Below are positions 9,252 through 17,701 of a stretch of 64,000 bases of DNA, in pieces (the first letter of the stretch is position 1; each line of letters opens with the position of its first letter). The notes below the pieces were generated by a model, which ran no database searches, was not told the DNA's origin, and worked only from the letters and a program-made list of their open reading frames with translations. Origin of the DNA: Microbacterium oxydans (GTDB lineage: Bacteria; Actinomycetota; Actinomycetes; Actinomycetales; Microbacteriaceae); NCBI RefSeq assembly GCF_026559675.1, contig NZ_CP092891.1, positions 1,674,001 through 1,738,000 of the forward strand, in the 5' to 3' direction. The position numbers and the translations under genes were made by a program.

Positions 9252-9324
9252 GCACCTCTAGCTCAATCGGCAGAGCAACTGACTCTTAATCAGTGGGTTC
9301 TCGGTTCAAGTCCGAGGGGGTGCA
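9252..9324 (+). tRNA. tRNA-Lys (anticodon CTT)
   Basis: A 73-nt cloverleaf. The acceptor arm pairs GCACCTC with GGGGTGC (one G-U pair) with A as discriminator. The D arm is GCTC/GAGC. The anticodon arm is ACTGA-CTCTTAA-TCAGT, giving anticodon CTT. The T arm is CTCGG-TTCAAGT-CCGAG. CCA is not encoded. It decodes AAG, the dominant lysine codon in this GC-rich genome. Confidence 0.95.
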
Positions 9325-9332
9325 CGGATCAG

Positions 9333-9366
9333 CCTCGGAAACTCTCGCCAGTTTCCGGGGCTTTTC
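9333..9366 (+). terminator. Intrinsic terminator of tRNA-Lys
   Basis: CCTCGGAAAC (9333-9342) pairs with GTTTCCGGGG (9351-9360) over 10 bp with one G-U pair and an 8-nt loop, followed by CTTTTCT. It starts 8 bp after the tRNA. Confidence 0.8.
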
Positions 9367-9390
9367 TGCTTCCCGGGGCTTTTCTGCACT
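9355..9390 (+). repeat. Tandem 18-bp repeat of the terminator tail
   Basis: CCGGGGCTTTTCTGC occurs at 9355-9369 and again at 9373-9387, a direct duplication with an 18-bp period. The copies include the lower 3' arm of the tRNA-Lys terminator and its T-rich tail. Confidence 0.85.
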
Positions 9391-9433
9391 TTCGCGAGGT
9401 GTCGCGCCTCGGAGCTTCTGTGAGGATGATGGC

Positions 9434-9775
9434 GTGCGCTATCTGACGATCGAGATCCCGGTGGGGCTCTGGCAACGCGTCGACGGGTGCGTCGACAACT
9501 CGATGGCGATCGACGTGGTCGACGGGAACATCGAGACGGTGATCGCCGGGTCCTGCGTCCGTGACGCGGGCTGGCGTGCGTCCGCCGTGTACGAGGGCGC
9601 GCGCGACGACTACGGGTGGCCGCCGCCGCGGCATCCGCTCGCCGTCACGCTTCGACGCGCGCACTGGGAGTGGGTGCTGTCTCAGCTGGACCGCTGGGAA
9701 CCGTTCGTGACCGACGGCGGGTCGGACGCACGCGATGTCCGCGCGATCGTCGGTCCCGCGCTCACCGCCGGATAG
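9434..9775 (+). CDS. Hypothetical protein, 113 residues
   Basis: A small soluble protein beginning at GTG 9434 (RYLTIEIPVGLWQRVDG). The frame is open upstream into the tRNA, which cannot be coding, so an internal start is required. It contains several Trp and Asp residues, a central AVYEGARDDYGWPPP segment and no signal peptide or membrane helix. I recognise no family. The mixed charge and absence of low complexity argue for a real folded protein. It stands alone between the tRNA-Lys terminator and a surface-protein gene. Confidence 0.6.
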   Translation: MRYLTIEIPVGLWQRVDGCVDNSMAIDVVDGNIETVIAGSCVRDAGWRASAVYEGARDDYGWPPPRHPLAVTLRRAHWEWVLSQLDRWEPFVTDGGSDARDVRAIVGPALTAG

Positions 9776-9943
9776 GCCGTCACCGTCGGATCTCGGCGTC
9801 CCGGACCGATATTCCGTCGAGCTCTCGCGTAACGGAACGCCGATGATGCCGTCTCTCCAGTGGGGACATACGCACCACCAGTTCGGACGCGCTGCAGGAC
9901 AGCGTGGCGGCGGTGGGGCTTCATCGACGAACTGGGGAACACC

Positions 9944-11494
9944 GTGTACAGAAGCAATCGGCGCGCTCGCGCGCGCCGCCGGACCACGACGATCATCGCC
10001 GCTGCCGCCGCAGCGCTCACCGCCGCGATCACGCTCGCCGGTGCGGGGGCGGCCACGGCGGCCGAGTACGACTATCCGGGGGCGGTCGACGCGTCGTCGA
10101 TCACCGTGACGAAGTCCGGCGCCGGGGGGACCGTCGCACAGTGGGACCAGGTGCGCGTCGATGCGGACTGGGCGGTGCCGGACGGCGCCGTGGCGGGACA
10201 GACCTTCGGGTTCACCCTGCCGAGCGAGTTCGGGCGCACGGGGATGACCTTCACGGTGCCGTCGATCGAGGATCCGAGTCGGACGGTCGCCGAATGCGCC
10301 GTGAGCGGAGACGTCGCTCCTGTCGTCACGTGCACGCTCACCGACTACGTGGACGGACGCACCGGGGTCAACGGATCGTTGTGGTTCACGGCCAGTGCAG
10401 ACGAGCAGACGACCGAGAGCACGGTCGAGTTCACCGTCGACGGCCGGATCACCCGGGTCGAGGTGCCCGGCGGTGGCATCGGCCCGGCGGCTCCACTGCC
10501 GACCGAGCCGCAGAAGTGGTCGTGGCAGACGGACGACGGCGACATCGCCTGGCAGCTCGCCCTGCCCGGCGCGCGCTTCCAGGGCGTGGACGCGATCGTG
10601 ATCGACGACACCCTCACGCCTGCGGGCGACGGATACGCGGAGCACCACAACGAGGACGGCCGGCTCGTGGTCTGGAGCACCACCATGCAGAATCAGGATC
10701 CCCGGACCATCACGGACTGGACCGGCGAGTGGAACGACGCGGGGACCGCATTCCACCTCGAGATCCCCGCGCCGATCGACCCCGCGCGGATGTACTTCGT
10801 GAAGTACCTCACGGTGCCCGGTTCGCAGGTCGACGGCGCCACGTACGGCAACGTCGCCGACGTGAACGGCGTGCAGCTGCACGACCGCGAGGTCTGGACC
10901 GTCACGGGCGGCGGAAGCGGCGACGGTTCGGCCTCCGGAGCCTTCACGCTGACCAAGACGGTCGCGGGCACCGGTGCGTCCGATGTCCCGAAGGATGCCG
11001 TCTACACGGTGCGCTACCGCTACGGCGATCCCGAGGTGGAGCGCACCGTCGCTCTGACGGCAGGGGCGACGGCTCCGCGCATCCAGCTCCCTGCAGGGAC
11101 GATCGTCACGCTGGAGGAGGTCACGCCGCCCGCGGTGAAGGGCATCGACTGGGGTACGCCGGTCTTCACCGGCGCCGGGGTGCGTGCGCTGCCGGAGGGT
11201 GGCGCGCAGATCACCGTCGGCGGCGGGTCGACGGTCGCGATCACACTGACGAACACGGCGACGGCGAAGCCGCCGGTGATCCCGCCCACCACGCCGGCGA
11301 CCGTGCCTCCGACGCCGCCGACCGCCGTCACTCCGCCGGCGGAACTGCCGCTCACCGGTGCGTCATCGCTGGCGACGACCGGTGCGGATGTGCCGGCAGC
11401 GATCCTCTGGGCGGGCGGCGGAGCCCTCGCACTCGGCATCGCCCTCGTGGTCCTCGCGGCCGTTCGAGCCCGCAGGCGGGAACCGCAGGACTGA
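9944..11494 (+). CDS. LPXTG-type cell-wall anchored surface protein
   Basis: About 516 residues from the GTG at 9944, which gives a textbook signal peptide: a basic RRARARRR stretch, an Ala/Leu-rich core and cleavage near ATAA-EYD. A GTG at 9860 in the same frame would put 28 unlikely residues in front. The ectodomain begins with a region resembling the Ig-like adhesion domains of Gram-positive surface proteins (SSITVTKSG, then DWAVPDGAVAGQTFGFTLP) and ends in a DUF5979-like beta domain (FTLTKTVAGTGA). A Pro/Thr linker leads to LPLTG (11345-11359) and a second motif LATTG (11369-11383), then a helix and a basic tail. It would be attached to the cell wall by sortase; its ligand is unknown. Confidence 0.82.
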   Translation: MYRSNRRARARRRTTTIIAAAAAALTAAITLAGAGAATAAEYDYPGAVDASSITVTKSGAGGTVAQWDQVRVDADWAVPDGAVAGQTFGFTLPSEFGRTGMTFTVPSIEDPSRTVAECAVSGDVAPVVTCTLTDYVDGRTGVNGSLWFTASADEQTTESTVEFTVDGRITRVEVPGGGIGPAAPLPTEPQKWSWQTDDGDIAWQLALPGARFQGVDAIVIDDTLTPAGDGYAEHHNEDGRLVVWSTTMQNQDPRTITDWTGEWNDAGTAFHLEIPAPIDPARMYFVKYLTVPGSQVDGATYGNVADVNGVQLHDREVWTVTGGGSGDGSASGAFTLTKTVAGTGASDVPKDAVYTVRYRYGDPEVERTVALTAGATAPRIQLPAGTIVTLEEVTPPAVKGIDWGTPVFTGAGVRALPEGGAQITVGGGSTVAITLTNTATAKPPVIPPTTPATVPPTPPTAVTPPAELPLTGASSLATTGADVPAAILWAGGGALALGIALVVLAAVRARRREPQD

Positions 11495-11513
11495 TCGACG
11501 CCACGATCCGGCT

Positions 11514-11544
11514 GACGCCACGGAGCCTCGTGCTCCGTGGCGTC
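11514..11544 (+). terminator. Bidirectional intrinsic terminator
   Basis: GACGCCACGGAGC pairs perfectly with GCTCCGTGGCGTC over 13 bp around a CTCGT loop. It lies between the convergent surface-protein and YbaK-family genes. Confidence 0.8.
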
Positions 11545-11590
11545 CGTCGCTCTCGCGCACGGGGAAGAACGCGGGAGGGCGACGAGGACC

Positions 11591-12073
11591 TCAGGCGACG
11601 GCGACGATCGTCCCGTTCGTGAGCAGGCGCAGCTGTTCGAAGGTCAGCGGCATCACGGTGTGCGGATGTCCGGCTGCGGCCCAGAGCTCCTCGTGGTCCT
11701 GAAGAGCCTCGTCGAGGAAGGTGCGAAGGGGAGCGGGGTGGCCGACCGGAGCGACGCCGCCGATCGCCTGACCGGTGGCGGCGCGGACGACGGACGCGGG
11801 CGCCATCGTCACGTCCGCCGCGCCGATGCTCGCGGTCAGCGCGGCGAGGTCGGCGCGGTGCCCGCCGCTCGTCATCACGAGGACCGGCTCTCCGTCGGCG
11901 ACGAACACGAGGCTGTTCGCGATCGCGGCGACGTCGCATCCGATGGCGGCTGCCGCTTCCACGGCCGTTCGCGCGGAATCCGGCAGCACGCGGATCGTGG
12001 TCTCGACGCCCGCATCCACGAGATGCTGATGCACGAGTCGGCTGCGTTCGGGGAGGGGGATGCCTTCGCTCAT
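11591..12073 (-). CDS. YbaK/EbsC-family aminoacyl-tRNA deacylase-like protein
   Basis: A 160-residue protein starting at the ATG at 12073, where a TATCGT -10 element sits 6 nt upstream. The YbaK fold is recognisable: AAAAIGCDVAAIANSLVFV, the MTSGGHRAD loop, GQAIGGVAPVGHP with the conserved GG-P-G core, and a C-terminal hydrophobic strand. Family members hydrolyse mischarged Cys-tRNA(Pro) or related aminoacyl-tRNAs in the cytoplasm. Which amino acid this one clears cannot be told from sequence. It is a single-gene unit. Confidence 0.83.
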   Translation of the reverse strand: MSEGIPLPERSRLVHQHLVDAGVETTIRVLPDSARTAVEAAAAIGCDVAAIANSLVFVADGEPVLVMTSGGHRADLAALTASIGAADVTMAPASVVRAATGQAIGGVAPVGHPAPLRTFLDEALQDHEELWAAAGHPHTVMPLTFEQLRLLTNGTIVAVA

Positions 12074-12079
12074 GGCCCC

Positions 12080-12085
12080 ACGATA
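12080..12085 (-). promoter_or_regulatory. -10 element of leaderless YbaK-family gene
   Basis: TATCGT on the minus strand, 6 nt before the ATG. Confidence 0.5.
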
Positions 12086-12149
12086 GCCAAGGCGCATGCA
12101 GCAACGTCGGGCCGGGCGACGATGCCCGGTCCGACGCTGCGGTCCGGAT

Positions 12150-13379
12150 TCAGGCGGCGTCGCCCACGAGGATCGCCGCAGCGTCCTCGGATGCGGCATC
12201 CGCCGGCTCGTCGTCGATGTGCGCGAGCACTCGGCGTCCCAGGAAGACGGTGAGCGCGGCGATCAGCACGGACACCGCGGCGAACAGGTACGGCACGGTC
12301 GCGTTGAACGCGTGCCACAGCAGCGCCGCGATCGGGGGAGCCATCGCGCCGCCGAGGAATCGCACGGCCGAGTACGCCGACGAAGCGACCGAGCGCGGCA
12401 GGTCCGTCGCCTCCATGACGGCCTCGGTGAGCACCGTGTTCATCACGCCGAGCAGCAGCCCGCCCACGACGATGCAGGCGACCAGGGCCGCGGCGTTGCC
12501 CACGAGCAGACCGGCCGCGACGAGATCGAGCGCGAGCAGCGGGAGGACGATGAGGATGATGCGCGTGCGCGGCATGCGGCGCATGAGGACCGGGGCCACC
12601 CAGACGCTCGTGACCGCGAGGGCGACACCCCAGCCGAAGAACGTGAAGCCGATCCCCATCGCACCGAATCCCAGCGGGAACGGCGAGAAGGCCAGCAGGA
12701 CGAAGAAGCCGATGTTGTAGAACAGCGCGGCGACCGCGAGGATCGCCAGGGCGGGACGACGGAGGGCCGTGAACGGGGCCGAGAAAGGCACCGGGACGCG
12801 CTTCTCACGCGGCCCCCGCAGCAGCACGAGCACGGCGACGAAGGCGATGGCCATGAGCACGACGACACCGAAGAACGGTCCGCGCCAGCTCTGCTCGCCG
12901 AGGATCCCGCCGAGCAGCGGACCGACGGCGATGCCGAGTCCGAGAGCCGCTTCGTACAGGATGATCGCCGCGCTGCTGCCACCCGATGCGGCGCCGACGA
13001 TCGTGGCGAGCGCCGTCGAGATGAACAGCGCGTTGCCGAGTCCCCATCCGGCACGGAACCCGATGACGGCGTCGACGCTGCCGCTGAGGGCGCACAAGAG
13101 CGCGAAGACGACGATGAGGGCGAGGCCGATGAGCAGCGTGGCCTTCGCCCCGATCCGGCTGGAGATCCAGCTGGTCACCAGCATCGCGAGGCCGGTCACG
13201 AGCAGGTAGCTGGTGAACAGCAGCTCGGTCTCGACCGGTGAGGCCTGCAGCGATTCGGCGATCGCAGGCAGGATCGGGTCGACGAGCCCGATGCCCATGA
13301 AGGCGACGACGCATGCGAAGGCGACGGCCCAGACCTGCGCGGGCTGTCTCCACACCGAGGTGGTGGCGGGGGTGTTCAC
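12150..13379 (-). CDS. MFS transporter, multidrug-efflux type
   Basis: A 409-residue transporter with about 12 hydrophobic helices. The start is the GTG at 13379, which overlaps the MarR stop as GTGA. Early landmarks are GLVDPILPAIAESL in helix 1 and the loop SRIGAKATLLIG between helices 2 and 3, the usual MFS motif A position. The GFRAGWGLGNALFIS region fits drug:proton antiporters of the DHA1 type. The link to a MarR regulator suggests export of a toxic or phenolic compound that the regulator senses. The substrate is unknown. Confidence 0.85.
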   Translation of the reverse strand: MNTPATTSVWRQPAQVWAVAFACVVAFMGIGLVDPILPAIAESLQASPVETELLFTSYLLVTGLAMLVTSWISSRIGAKATLLIGLALIVVFALLCALSGSVDAVIGFRAGWGLGNALFISTALATIVGAASGGSSAAIILYEAALGLGIAVGPLLGGILGEQSWRGPFFGVVVLMAIAFVAVLVLLRGPREKRVPVPFSAPFTALRRPALAILAVAALFYNIGFFVLLAFSPFPLGFGAMGIGFTFFGWGVALAVTSVWVAPVLMRRMPRTRIILIVLPLLALDLVAAGLLVGNAAALVACIVVGGLLLGVMNTVLTEAVMEATDLPRSVASSAYSAVRFLGGAMAPPIAALLWHAFNATVPYLFAAVSVLIAALTVFLGRRVLAHIDDEPADAASEDAAAILVGDAA

Positions 13380-13813
13380 CGGGTTTCTCCTGTTCGATCG
13401 GTGGCGGTGTGCGCGGCGAGGATCTCCGCCGCACGCGTGAGAGCGGACCAGTCCTCGTCGCTCACGGCGGCGAAGCGCGGTGCGAGCGTCTCTCGGAACT
13501 CTGCGCGCCATGCCGCGATGGCGGCGGCGCCCTGCGTCGTGATGTCGACGACGGTCGCTCGGGAATCGTCGGGGTCGGGGGAGCGGCGCACGAGTCCCTC
13601 GCGCTCCAGTCCGCCGAGGAGGCGTGTCATACCCGGTTGGGTGGTGCGCGCGGCGGCAGCGAGTTCGCCGACGCGTCGGGAACCCGCCTCCTCCAGGAGA
13701 CTCAGCACCCGCCACTGGGCGGCGGGTGCGTCGTTCCCGGCATCCTGGGCGGCGATCCGGCCCAGCGCGTAGCCCGAGAGCACGAGTGAGGCGATGACGT
13801 CCGAACGATTCAT
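13376..13813 (-). CDS. MarR-family transcriptional regulator
   Basis: A 145-residue winged-helix regulator. QWRVLSLLEEAGSRRVGELAAAA begins the DNA-binding domain, TTQPGMTRLLGGLEREGLV is the recognition helix and RRSPDPDDSRATVVDITTQG the wing, which carries the conserved D-R pair. It is transcribed ahead of, and overlaps by 4 bp, the MFS efflux gene it probably represses. Its start at 13813 is preceded by TATACT 7 nt away and sits inside an inverted repeat, so autoregulation is likely. Confidence 0.9.
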   Translation of the reverse strand: MNRSDVIASLVLSGYALGRIAAQDAGNDAPAAQWRVLSLLEEAGSRRVGELAAAARTTQPGMTRLLGGLEREGLVRRSPDPDDSRATVVDITTQGAAAIAAWRAEFRETLAPRFAAVSDEDWSALTRAAEILAAHTATDRTGETR

Positions 13814-13840
13814 ACCAAAGAGTATATACCCGATGGTATG
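13811..13840 (-). promoter_or_regulatory. MarR operator overlapping its leaderless promoter
   Basis: CATACC (13811-13816) and GGTATG (13835-13840) form an inverted repeat with an 18-bp spacer. The palindrome GTATATAC (13822-13829) lies between them, and TATACT (minus strand, 13821-13826) is a near-perfect -10. A bound dimer would block the -10 and the start codon. Confidence 0.6.
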
Positions 13841-13850
13841 TATCGACGCA

Positions 13851-14639
13851 TCACCGCCGGGTGCCGGCGATCCGGGCGGAGAGCTGGTGCGCGTGCGCGA
13901 GGAGGGTGCGGCCGAGTTCCGGCAGCCGATCCGGGCCGAAACGGAACTCGACCCCGGTGAGGCTCAGCGCCCACTCCGGCCGCCCCGAGCGATCGAAGAC
14001 CGCGGCGCCGATGCCCCAGCTGCCCTCCACGATCAGCCCCGGGTTGATCGCGTACCCGCGCTCCTTGGTCTCGGACAGGCGGGTGCGCAGTGCTCGGCGG
14101 CCATGCGTGCGTCCCCACGTGCCCTCCAGCTCGGGATGCCGCTCCAGATACGCGTCCACATCGTGGTCAGGCAGGAACGCGAGGATGGCCAGCCCCGCGC
14201 TCGCGACGCCCAGCGGAAATCGCGCTCCCTCGCTCAGGACGAAGGAGCGGATGGGGAACGAGCCCTCCTCGCGCAGGAGGCAGACGGTCTCGTCCGCGCG
14301 CCGCACGGAGAAGAACGCGCTCTCCTCGGTCTTGACGGCCAGCGACCGCACGATGTCGCGCGCGAGGGCGGTCACGTCGTACCGCGCGGCAGCCACGGAT
14401 CCCATCAGGTAGAGCTCCGGCCCGGGCATCCAGCGCGTGCTCTCCTCGTCGCGGTCGATCAGCCCCTCGAGCTTCAGGGCGCTGAGCAGACGGTGGGCCG
14501 TGGAACGCGACAGGTCGGCGGTGCGTGCCAGGTCGTGCAGGGTGGCGCCGTCGGCCCCGGCGGCGGTCACCAGGCGCAGCAGCCGGGCCGCACGAGCGAT
14601 CGCCTGCGCGCCGGGGACGGTGGGGCCGGAGGATTCCAT
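13851..14639 (-). CDS. IclR-family transcriptional regulator
   Basis: A 262-residue protein. The N-terminal winged helix is clear (ATLHDLARTADLSRSTAHRLLSAL), followed by the IclR effector domain with GVASAGLAILAFLP, a RERGYAIN-like segment (KERGYAINPGLIVEG) and GIGAAVFDRSG. It is divergent from the CoA-transferase/thiolase operon, the classic arrangement for IclR/PcaR-type control of aromatic or keto-acid catabolism, so it probably controls that operon. The ATG at 14639 follows a TAGCGT -10 by 7 nt. Confidence 0.9.
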   Translation of the reverse strand: MESSGPTVPGAQAIARAARLLRLVTAAGADGATLHDLARTADLSRSTAHRLLSALKLEGLIDRDEESTRWMPGPELYLMGSVAAARYDVTALARDIVRSLAVKTEESAFFSVRRADETVCLLREEGSFPIRSFVLSEGARFPLGVASAGLAILAFLPDHDVDAYLERHPELEGTWGRTHGRRALRTRLSETKERGYAINPGLIVEGSWGIGAAVFDRSGRPEWALSLTGVEFRFGPDRLPELGRTLLAHAHQLSARIAGTRR

Positions 14640-14646
14640 ATCGTGG

Positions 14647-14652
14647 ACGCTA
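14647..14652 (-). promoter_or_regulatory. -10 element of leaderless iclR-type gene
   Basis: TAGCGT on the minus strand, 7 nt before the ATG of the IclR regulator. Confidence 0.5.
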
Positions 14653-14744
14653 CCTCCGTATCCGACCACATCACAAGACCGGGCTCTCCTGCACGGGGAC
14701 GCAGGGCGGATGCTGGAGGAAGGCACGCATTCGAAGGAGCAGAC

Positions 14745-15518
14745 GTGATCGACAAGCAATGGGATTCCGCGACCGCCGCCGTCTCCGACATCCCGGACGG
14801 AGCGTCGCTCGCGGTCGGCGGGTTCGGGCTGTCCGGCAATCCGATCGCGCTGATCGAGGCTCTGCTCGCCCAGGGGACGAAGGACCTCAGCGTCGTGAGC
14901 AACAACTGCGGGGTGGACGACTGGGGCCTCGGGGTCCTGCTCGCCGCGCAACGCATCCGCAAGATGACGTCGTCGTACGTGGGCGAGAACAAGGAGTTCG
15001 AGCGCCAGTTCCTCAGCGGTGAGCTCGAGCTCGAGCTCACCCCGCAGGGCACGCTCGCCGAGAAGCTCCGTGCCGGCGGCTCCGGCATCGCCGCGTTCTT
15101 CACCCAGACGGGCGTCGGCACCCAGGTCGCCGAGGGGGGACTCCCGCGCCGGTACAACCCCGACGGCAGCGTCGCCGTCGCCTCCCCGGTCAAGGACGTA
15201 CGCACGTTCGACGTGGACGGCACACCCGCGGAGTTCGTCCTGGAGGAGGCGATCACCACCGACTTCTCCCTCGTGCACGCGGCGCGCGGCGACCGGCACG
15301 GCAACCTCATCTTCAACAAGGCGGCCCGCAACTTCAATCCGCTCGCCGCCATGGCCGGTCGCATCTGCGTCGCCCAGGTCGAGCAGCTGGTGGAACCGGG
15401 CGAGCTCGACCCCGACGGCATCCACCTCCCCGGTGTCTTCGTGCATCGCATCGTCGAGGTCGGCACCGACATCCCGAAGCGCATCGAACGGCGCACCGTC
15501 GCCGCGGAAGGAGCCTGA
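14745..15518 (+). CDS. 3-oxoacid CoA-transferase subunit A
   Basis: A 257-residue protein with a GTG start behind a GAAGGAG Shine-Dalgarno. The glycine-rich [13 protein letters not shown] near residue 25 and [12 protein letters not shown] near residue 50 are typical of the alpha subunit of acetoacetate/succinyl-CoA or beta-ketoadipate CoA-transferases (AtoD, ScoA, PcaI). It partners with the next gene and moves CoA between succinyl-CoA and a 3-oxoacid. I leave the symbol blank because acetoacetate and 3-oxoadipate transferases are hard to separate by eye. Confidence 0.9.
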   Translation: MIDKQWDSATAAVSDIPDGASLAVGGFGLSGNPIALIEALLAQGTKDLSVVSNNCGVDDWGLGVLLAAQRIRKMTSSYVGENKEFERQFLSGELELELTPQGTLAEKLRAGGSGIAAFFTQTGVGTQVAEGGLPRRYNPDGSVAVASPVKDVRTFDVDGTPAEFVLEEAITTDFSLVHAARGDRHGNLIFNKAARNFNPLAAMAGRICVAQVEQLVEPGELDPDGIHLPGVFVHRIVEVGTDIPKRIERRTVAAEGA

Positions 15519-15519
15519 G

Positions 15520-16188
15520 ATGGCACTCACCCGAGACCAGATGGCCGCCCGCGCCGCCGCCGAGCTCGAGGACGGCGCGTACGTCAACCTCGGCATCGGT
15601 CTGCCGACGCTCGTGCCGAACCATGTGCCGCGTGACGTCACGGTCGTCCTGCAGTCGGAGAACGGGATCCTCGGCGTCGGCCCGTACCCGCGGGAGGAGG
15701 CGGTGGATCCCGATCTCATCAACGCGGGCAAGGAGACGGTCACGACTCTCCCGGGTGCGGCGTTCTTCGATTCGGCGACGAGCTTCGGCATGATCCGCGG
15801 TGGCAAGATCGACGCGGCGATCCTCGGCGCGATGCAGGTCTCCGCGACGGGCGACCTCGCGAACTGGATGATCCCCGGCAAGATGGTCAAGGGTCCGGGC
15901 GGCGCGATGGATCTCGTGCACGGGGCCGGTCGGGTCATCGTGCTCATGGAACACGTCGCGAAGGACGGGTCGGCGAAGATCGTCGACGACTGCTCGCTGC
16001 CGTTGACGGGCAGGGGAGTGGTCGACCGGATCATCACCGATCTCGCGGTGATCGATGTCACCGCGGACGGCCTCGTCCTCGTCGAGACCGCGCCCGGGGT
16101 GACGATCGACGAGGTCGTCGCCGCGACCGAACCACCACTCGACGTCTCCCACGCGCTCTCCACCGGAAGGAACCAGGACCATGTCTGA
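15520..16188 (+). CDS. 3-oxoacid CoA-transferase subunit B
   Basis: A 222-residue protein whose ATG overlaps the subunit A stop as TGAGATG spacing (1 nt apart). The catalytic glutamate that forms the enzyme-CoA thioester is in QSENGILG at about residue 47. [12 protein letters not shown] near residue 23 and the [20 protein letters not shown] segment are family landmarks. It is the beta subunit of the same cytoplasmic enzyme as the previous gene. Its end overlaps the thiolase start by 8 bp. Confidence 0.92.
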   Translation: MALTRDQMAARAAAELEDGAYVNLGIGLPTLVPNHVPRDVTVVLQSENGILGVGPYPREEAVDPDLINAGKETVTTLPGAAFFDSATSFGMIRGGKIDAAILGAMQVSATGDLANWMIPGKMVKGPGGAMDLVHGAGRVIVLMEHVAKDGSAKIVDDCSLPLTGRGVVDRIITDLAVIDVTADGLVLVETAPGVTIDEVVAATEPPLDVSHALSTGRNQDHV

Positions 16189-17365
16189 GAACGATGTCGT
16201 CATCGTCGCCGCCGCACGCACCCCGCAGGGGCGGCTGAAGGGGCAGCTCGCCGCCTTCACCGCACCCCAGCTCGGGTCGTTCGCGATCCGCGGTGCGCTC
16301 GAGCAGGCATCCGTCGATCCCGCGGACGTCGACGCGGTCATCGTCGGGCAGGTGCTCGCCGCGGGCTCCGGGCAGAACGCGGCCCGTCAGGCGGCCATCG
16401 GTGCCGGCATCGGCTGGGACGTGCCCGCCCACTCCGTGAACAAGGTGTGCCTGTCCGGGCTCACGGCGATCATCGACGCCGCGCGGATGATCCGCACCGG
16501 CGACGCGGATGTCGTGGTCGCCGCGGGCATGGAGTCGATGACGCGCGCACCGCACCTGCTGATGGGCTCGCGAGACGGCTGGACCTACGGAAGCGTCGAG
16601 GTGCTCGACCACATGGCCTACGACGGGCTCACCGATGCGTATGACCGGGAGAGCATGGGGGCGTCGACCGAGCGGCACAACGCCCGATACGAGCTCACCC
16701 GGGAGGCACAGGACCGGGTCGCCGCGCTTTCGCACCAGCGTGCGGCGGCGGCCCAGGAGGCGGGCGTGTTCGAGGAGGAGATCGTCGCCGTGGAGGTGCC
16801 GCAGCGCCGCGGAGAGCCGGTGCGGGTGACGAAGGACGAGGGCGTGCGCCCGGACACGACGGTGGAGACTCTCGGGGGCCTGCGTGCGGCTTTCGCGGAG
16901 GGTGGCTCCATCACCGCGGGGAACTCCTCCCAGATCTCGGACGGCGCATCGGCCGTGGTCGTCACGACCCGCGGAACCGCCGCGGCGAAGGGATGGCCGG
17001 TCCTCGCGACGGTCGGCGCCAGCGGTCAGACCGCCGGCCCCGACAACTCCCTGCAGGCGCAGCCGGCCCGCGCGATCGAGCGCGCCTGCGCGAAGCAGGG
17101 CATCACCCCGTCAGACCTCGACCTCGTGGAGATCAACGAGGCGTTCGGCGCGGTCGTGGCCCGTTCGCAGGTCGAACTCGGCCTGGACGACAGCATCGTG
17201 AACATCCACGGCGGCGGCATCGCGATCGGTCATCCGATCGGGGCTTCGGGCAACAGACTCGTGGTGCATGTCGTGCACGAGCTCGTCCGCCGAGGGGGAG
17301 GGACGGCGGCCGTCGGCCTGTGCGGCGGCGGCGGTCAGGGCGAAGCGCTGATCCTCACGCGCTGA
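16181..17365 (+). CDS. Acetyl-CoA acetyltransferase (thiolase)
   Basis: A 394-residue thiolase of normal length. The acyl-accepting Cys is C90 in NKVCLSG. The C-terminal catalytic histidine is in GHPIGASG and the second cysteine in [21 protein letters not shown] is the usual loop of degradative and biosynthetic thiolases. In this operon it would cleave the 3-oxoacyl-CoA made by the CoA-transferase into acetyl-CoA units: acetoacetyl-CoA if the substrate is acetoacetate, or 3-oxoadipyl-CoA if it is an aromatic-pathway enzyme. Confidence 0.93.
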   Translation: MSENDVVIVAAARTPQGRLKGQLAAFTAPQLGSFAIRGALEQASVDPADVDAVIVGQVLAAGSGQNAARQAAIGAGIGWDVPAHSVNKVCLSGLTAIIDAARMIRTGDADVVVAAGMESMTRAPHLLMGSRDGWTYGSVEVLDHMAYDGLTDAYDRESMGASTERHNARYELTREAQDRVAALSHQRAAAAQEAGVFEEEIVAVEVPQRRGEPVRVTKDEGVRPDTTVETLGGLRAAFAEGGSITAGNSSQISDGASAVVVTTRGTAAAKGWPVLATVGASGQTAGPDNSLQAQPARAIERACAKQGITPSDLDLVEINEAFGAVVARSQVELGLDDSIVNIHGGGIAIGHPIGASGNRLVVHVVHELVRRGGGTAAVGLCGGGGQGEALILTR

Positions 17366-17377
17366 GCGGCGCGTTCG

Positions 17378-17405
17378 GGACGCACGGTCTCAGGACCGTG
17401 CGTCC
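17378..17405. terminator. Bidirectional terminator hairpin
   Basis: GGACGCACGGTC pairs perfectly with GACCGTGCGTCC over 12 bp with a TCAG loop. The 3' arm lies within the last codons and stop of the convergent small membrane-protein gene, so one hairpin serves both directions. Confidence 0.75.
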
Positions 17406-17689
17406 TTGGCGTGGTCCTGGGTGTCGGCGAGCGCCTTCTGCGAGCGGAACTGGAGGCGCTGGGCCTTCTTGGCCTTCTTGACCGCCTGCGGGGAGTCGGC
17501 GTCCACGAGCACTCCGCGACGCTCGCGGTTCAGGTCGATCACGGCGCCGACGGCGAGAGCCATCGTGATGCCCCAGCTCACCCAGGACAGCGCGGCGCGC
17601 CAGGTGATGGGTTGCTCGCGGGTGCCACGCAGCAGCGAGATCCCCGCCGAGATCGCAGCGACAAGTCCGGTGCTGAAGAGGTAGCGCAT
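17390..17689 (-). CDS. Small membrane protein of unknown function
   Basis: A 99-residue protein with two hydrophobic segments (FSTGLVAAISAGISLL and WVSWGITMALAVGAVI) and a Lys/Arg/Gln-rich cytoplasmic tail ending QDHAKDARS. I do not recognise the family. The ATG at 17689 lies 6 nt after a TAGCGT -10 element, which supports both the start and the reality of the gene. The final codons form half of a terminator hairpin shared with the thiolase operon. Confidence 0.65.
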   Translation of the reverse strand: MRYLFSTGLVAAISAGISLLRGTREQPITWRAALSWVSWGITMALAVGAVIDLNRERRGVLVDADSPQAVKKAKKAQRLQFRSQKALADTQDHAKDARS

Positions 17690-17695
17690 TCCCTT

Positions 17696-17701
17696 ACGCT
17701 A
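17696..17701 (-). promoter_or_regulatory. -10 element of small membrane-protein gene
   Basis: TAGCGT on the minus strand, 6 nt before the ATG. Confidence 0.45.

Noticed and set aside
9252..9390. Integration site of a mobile element at tRNA-Lys
   Set aside because: No integrase, no repeat of the tRNA 3' end elsewhere in the window that I could find, and the duplication involves only the terminator.
9860..9943. Upstream GTG start for the surface protein
   Set aside because: It would place 28 residues with Trp, Cys and Arg ahead of a signal peptide; the GTG at 9944 gives a normal export signal and has GGGGAA upstream.
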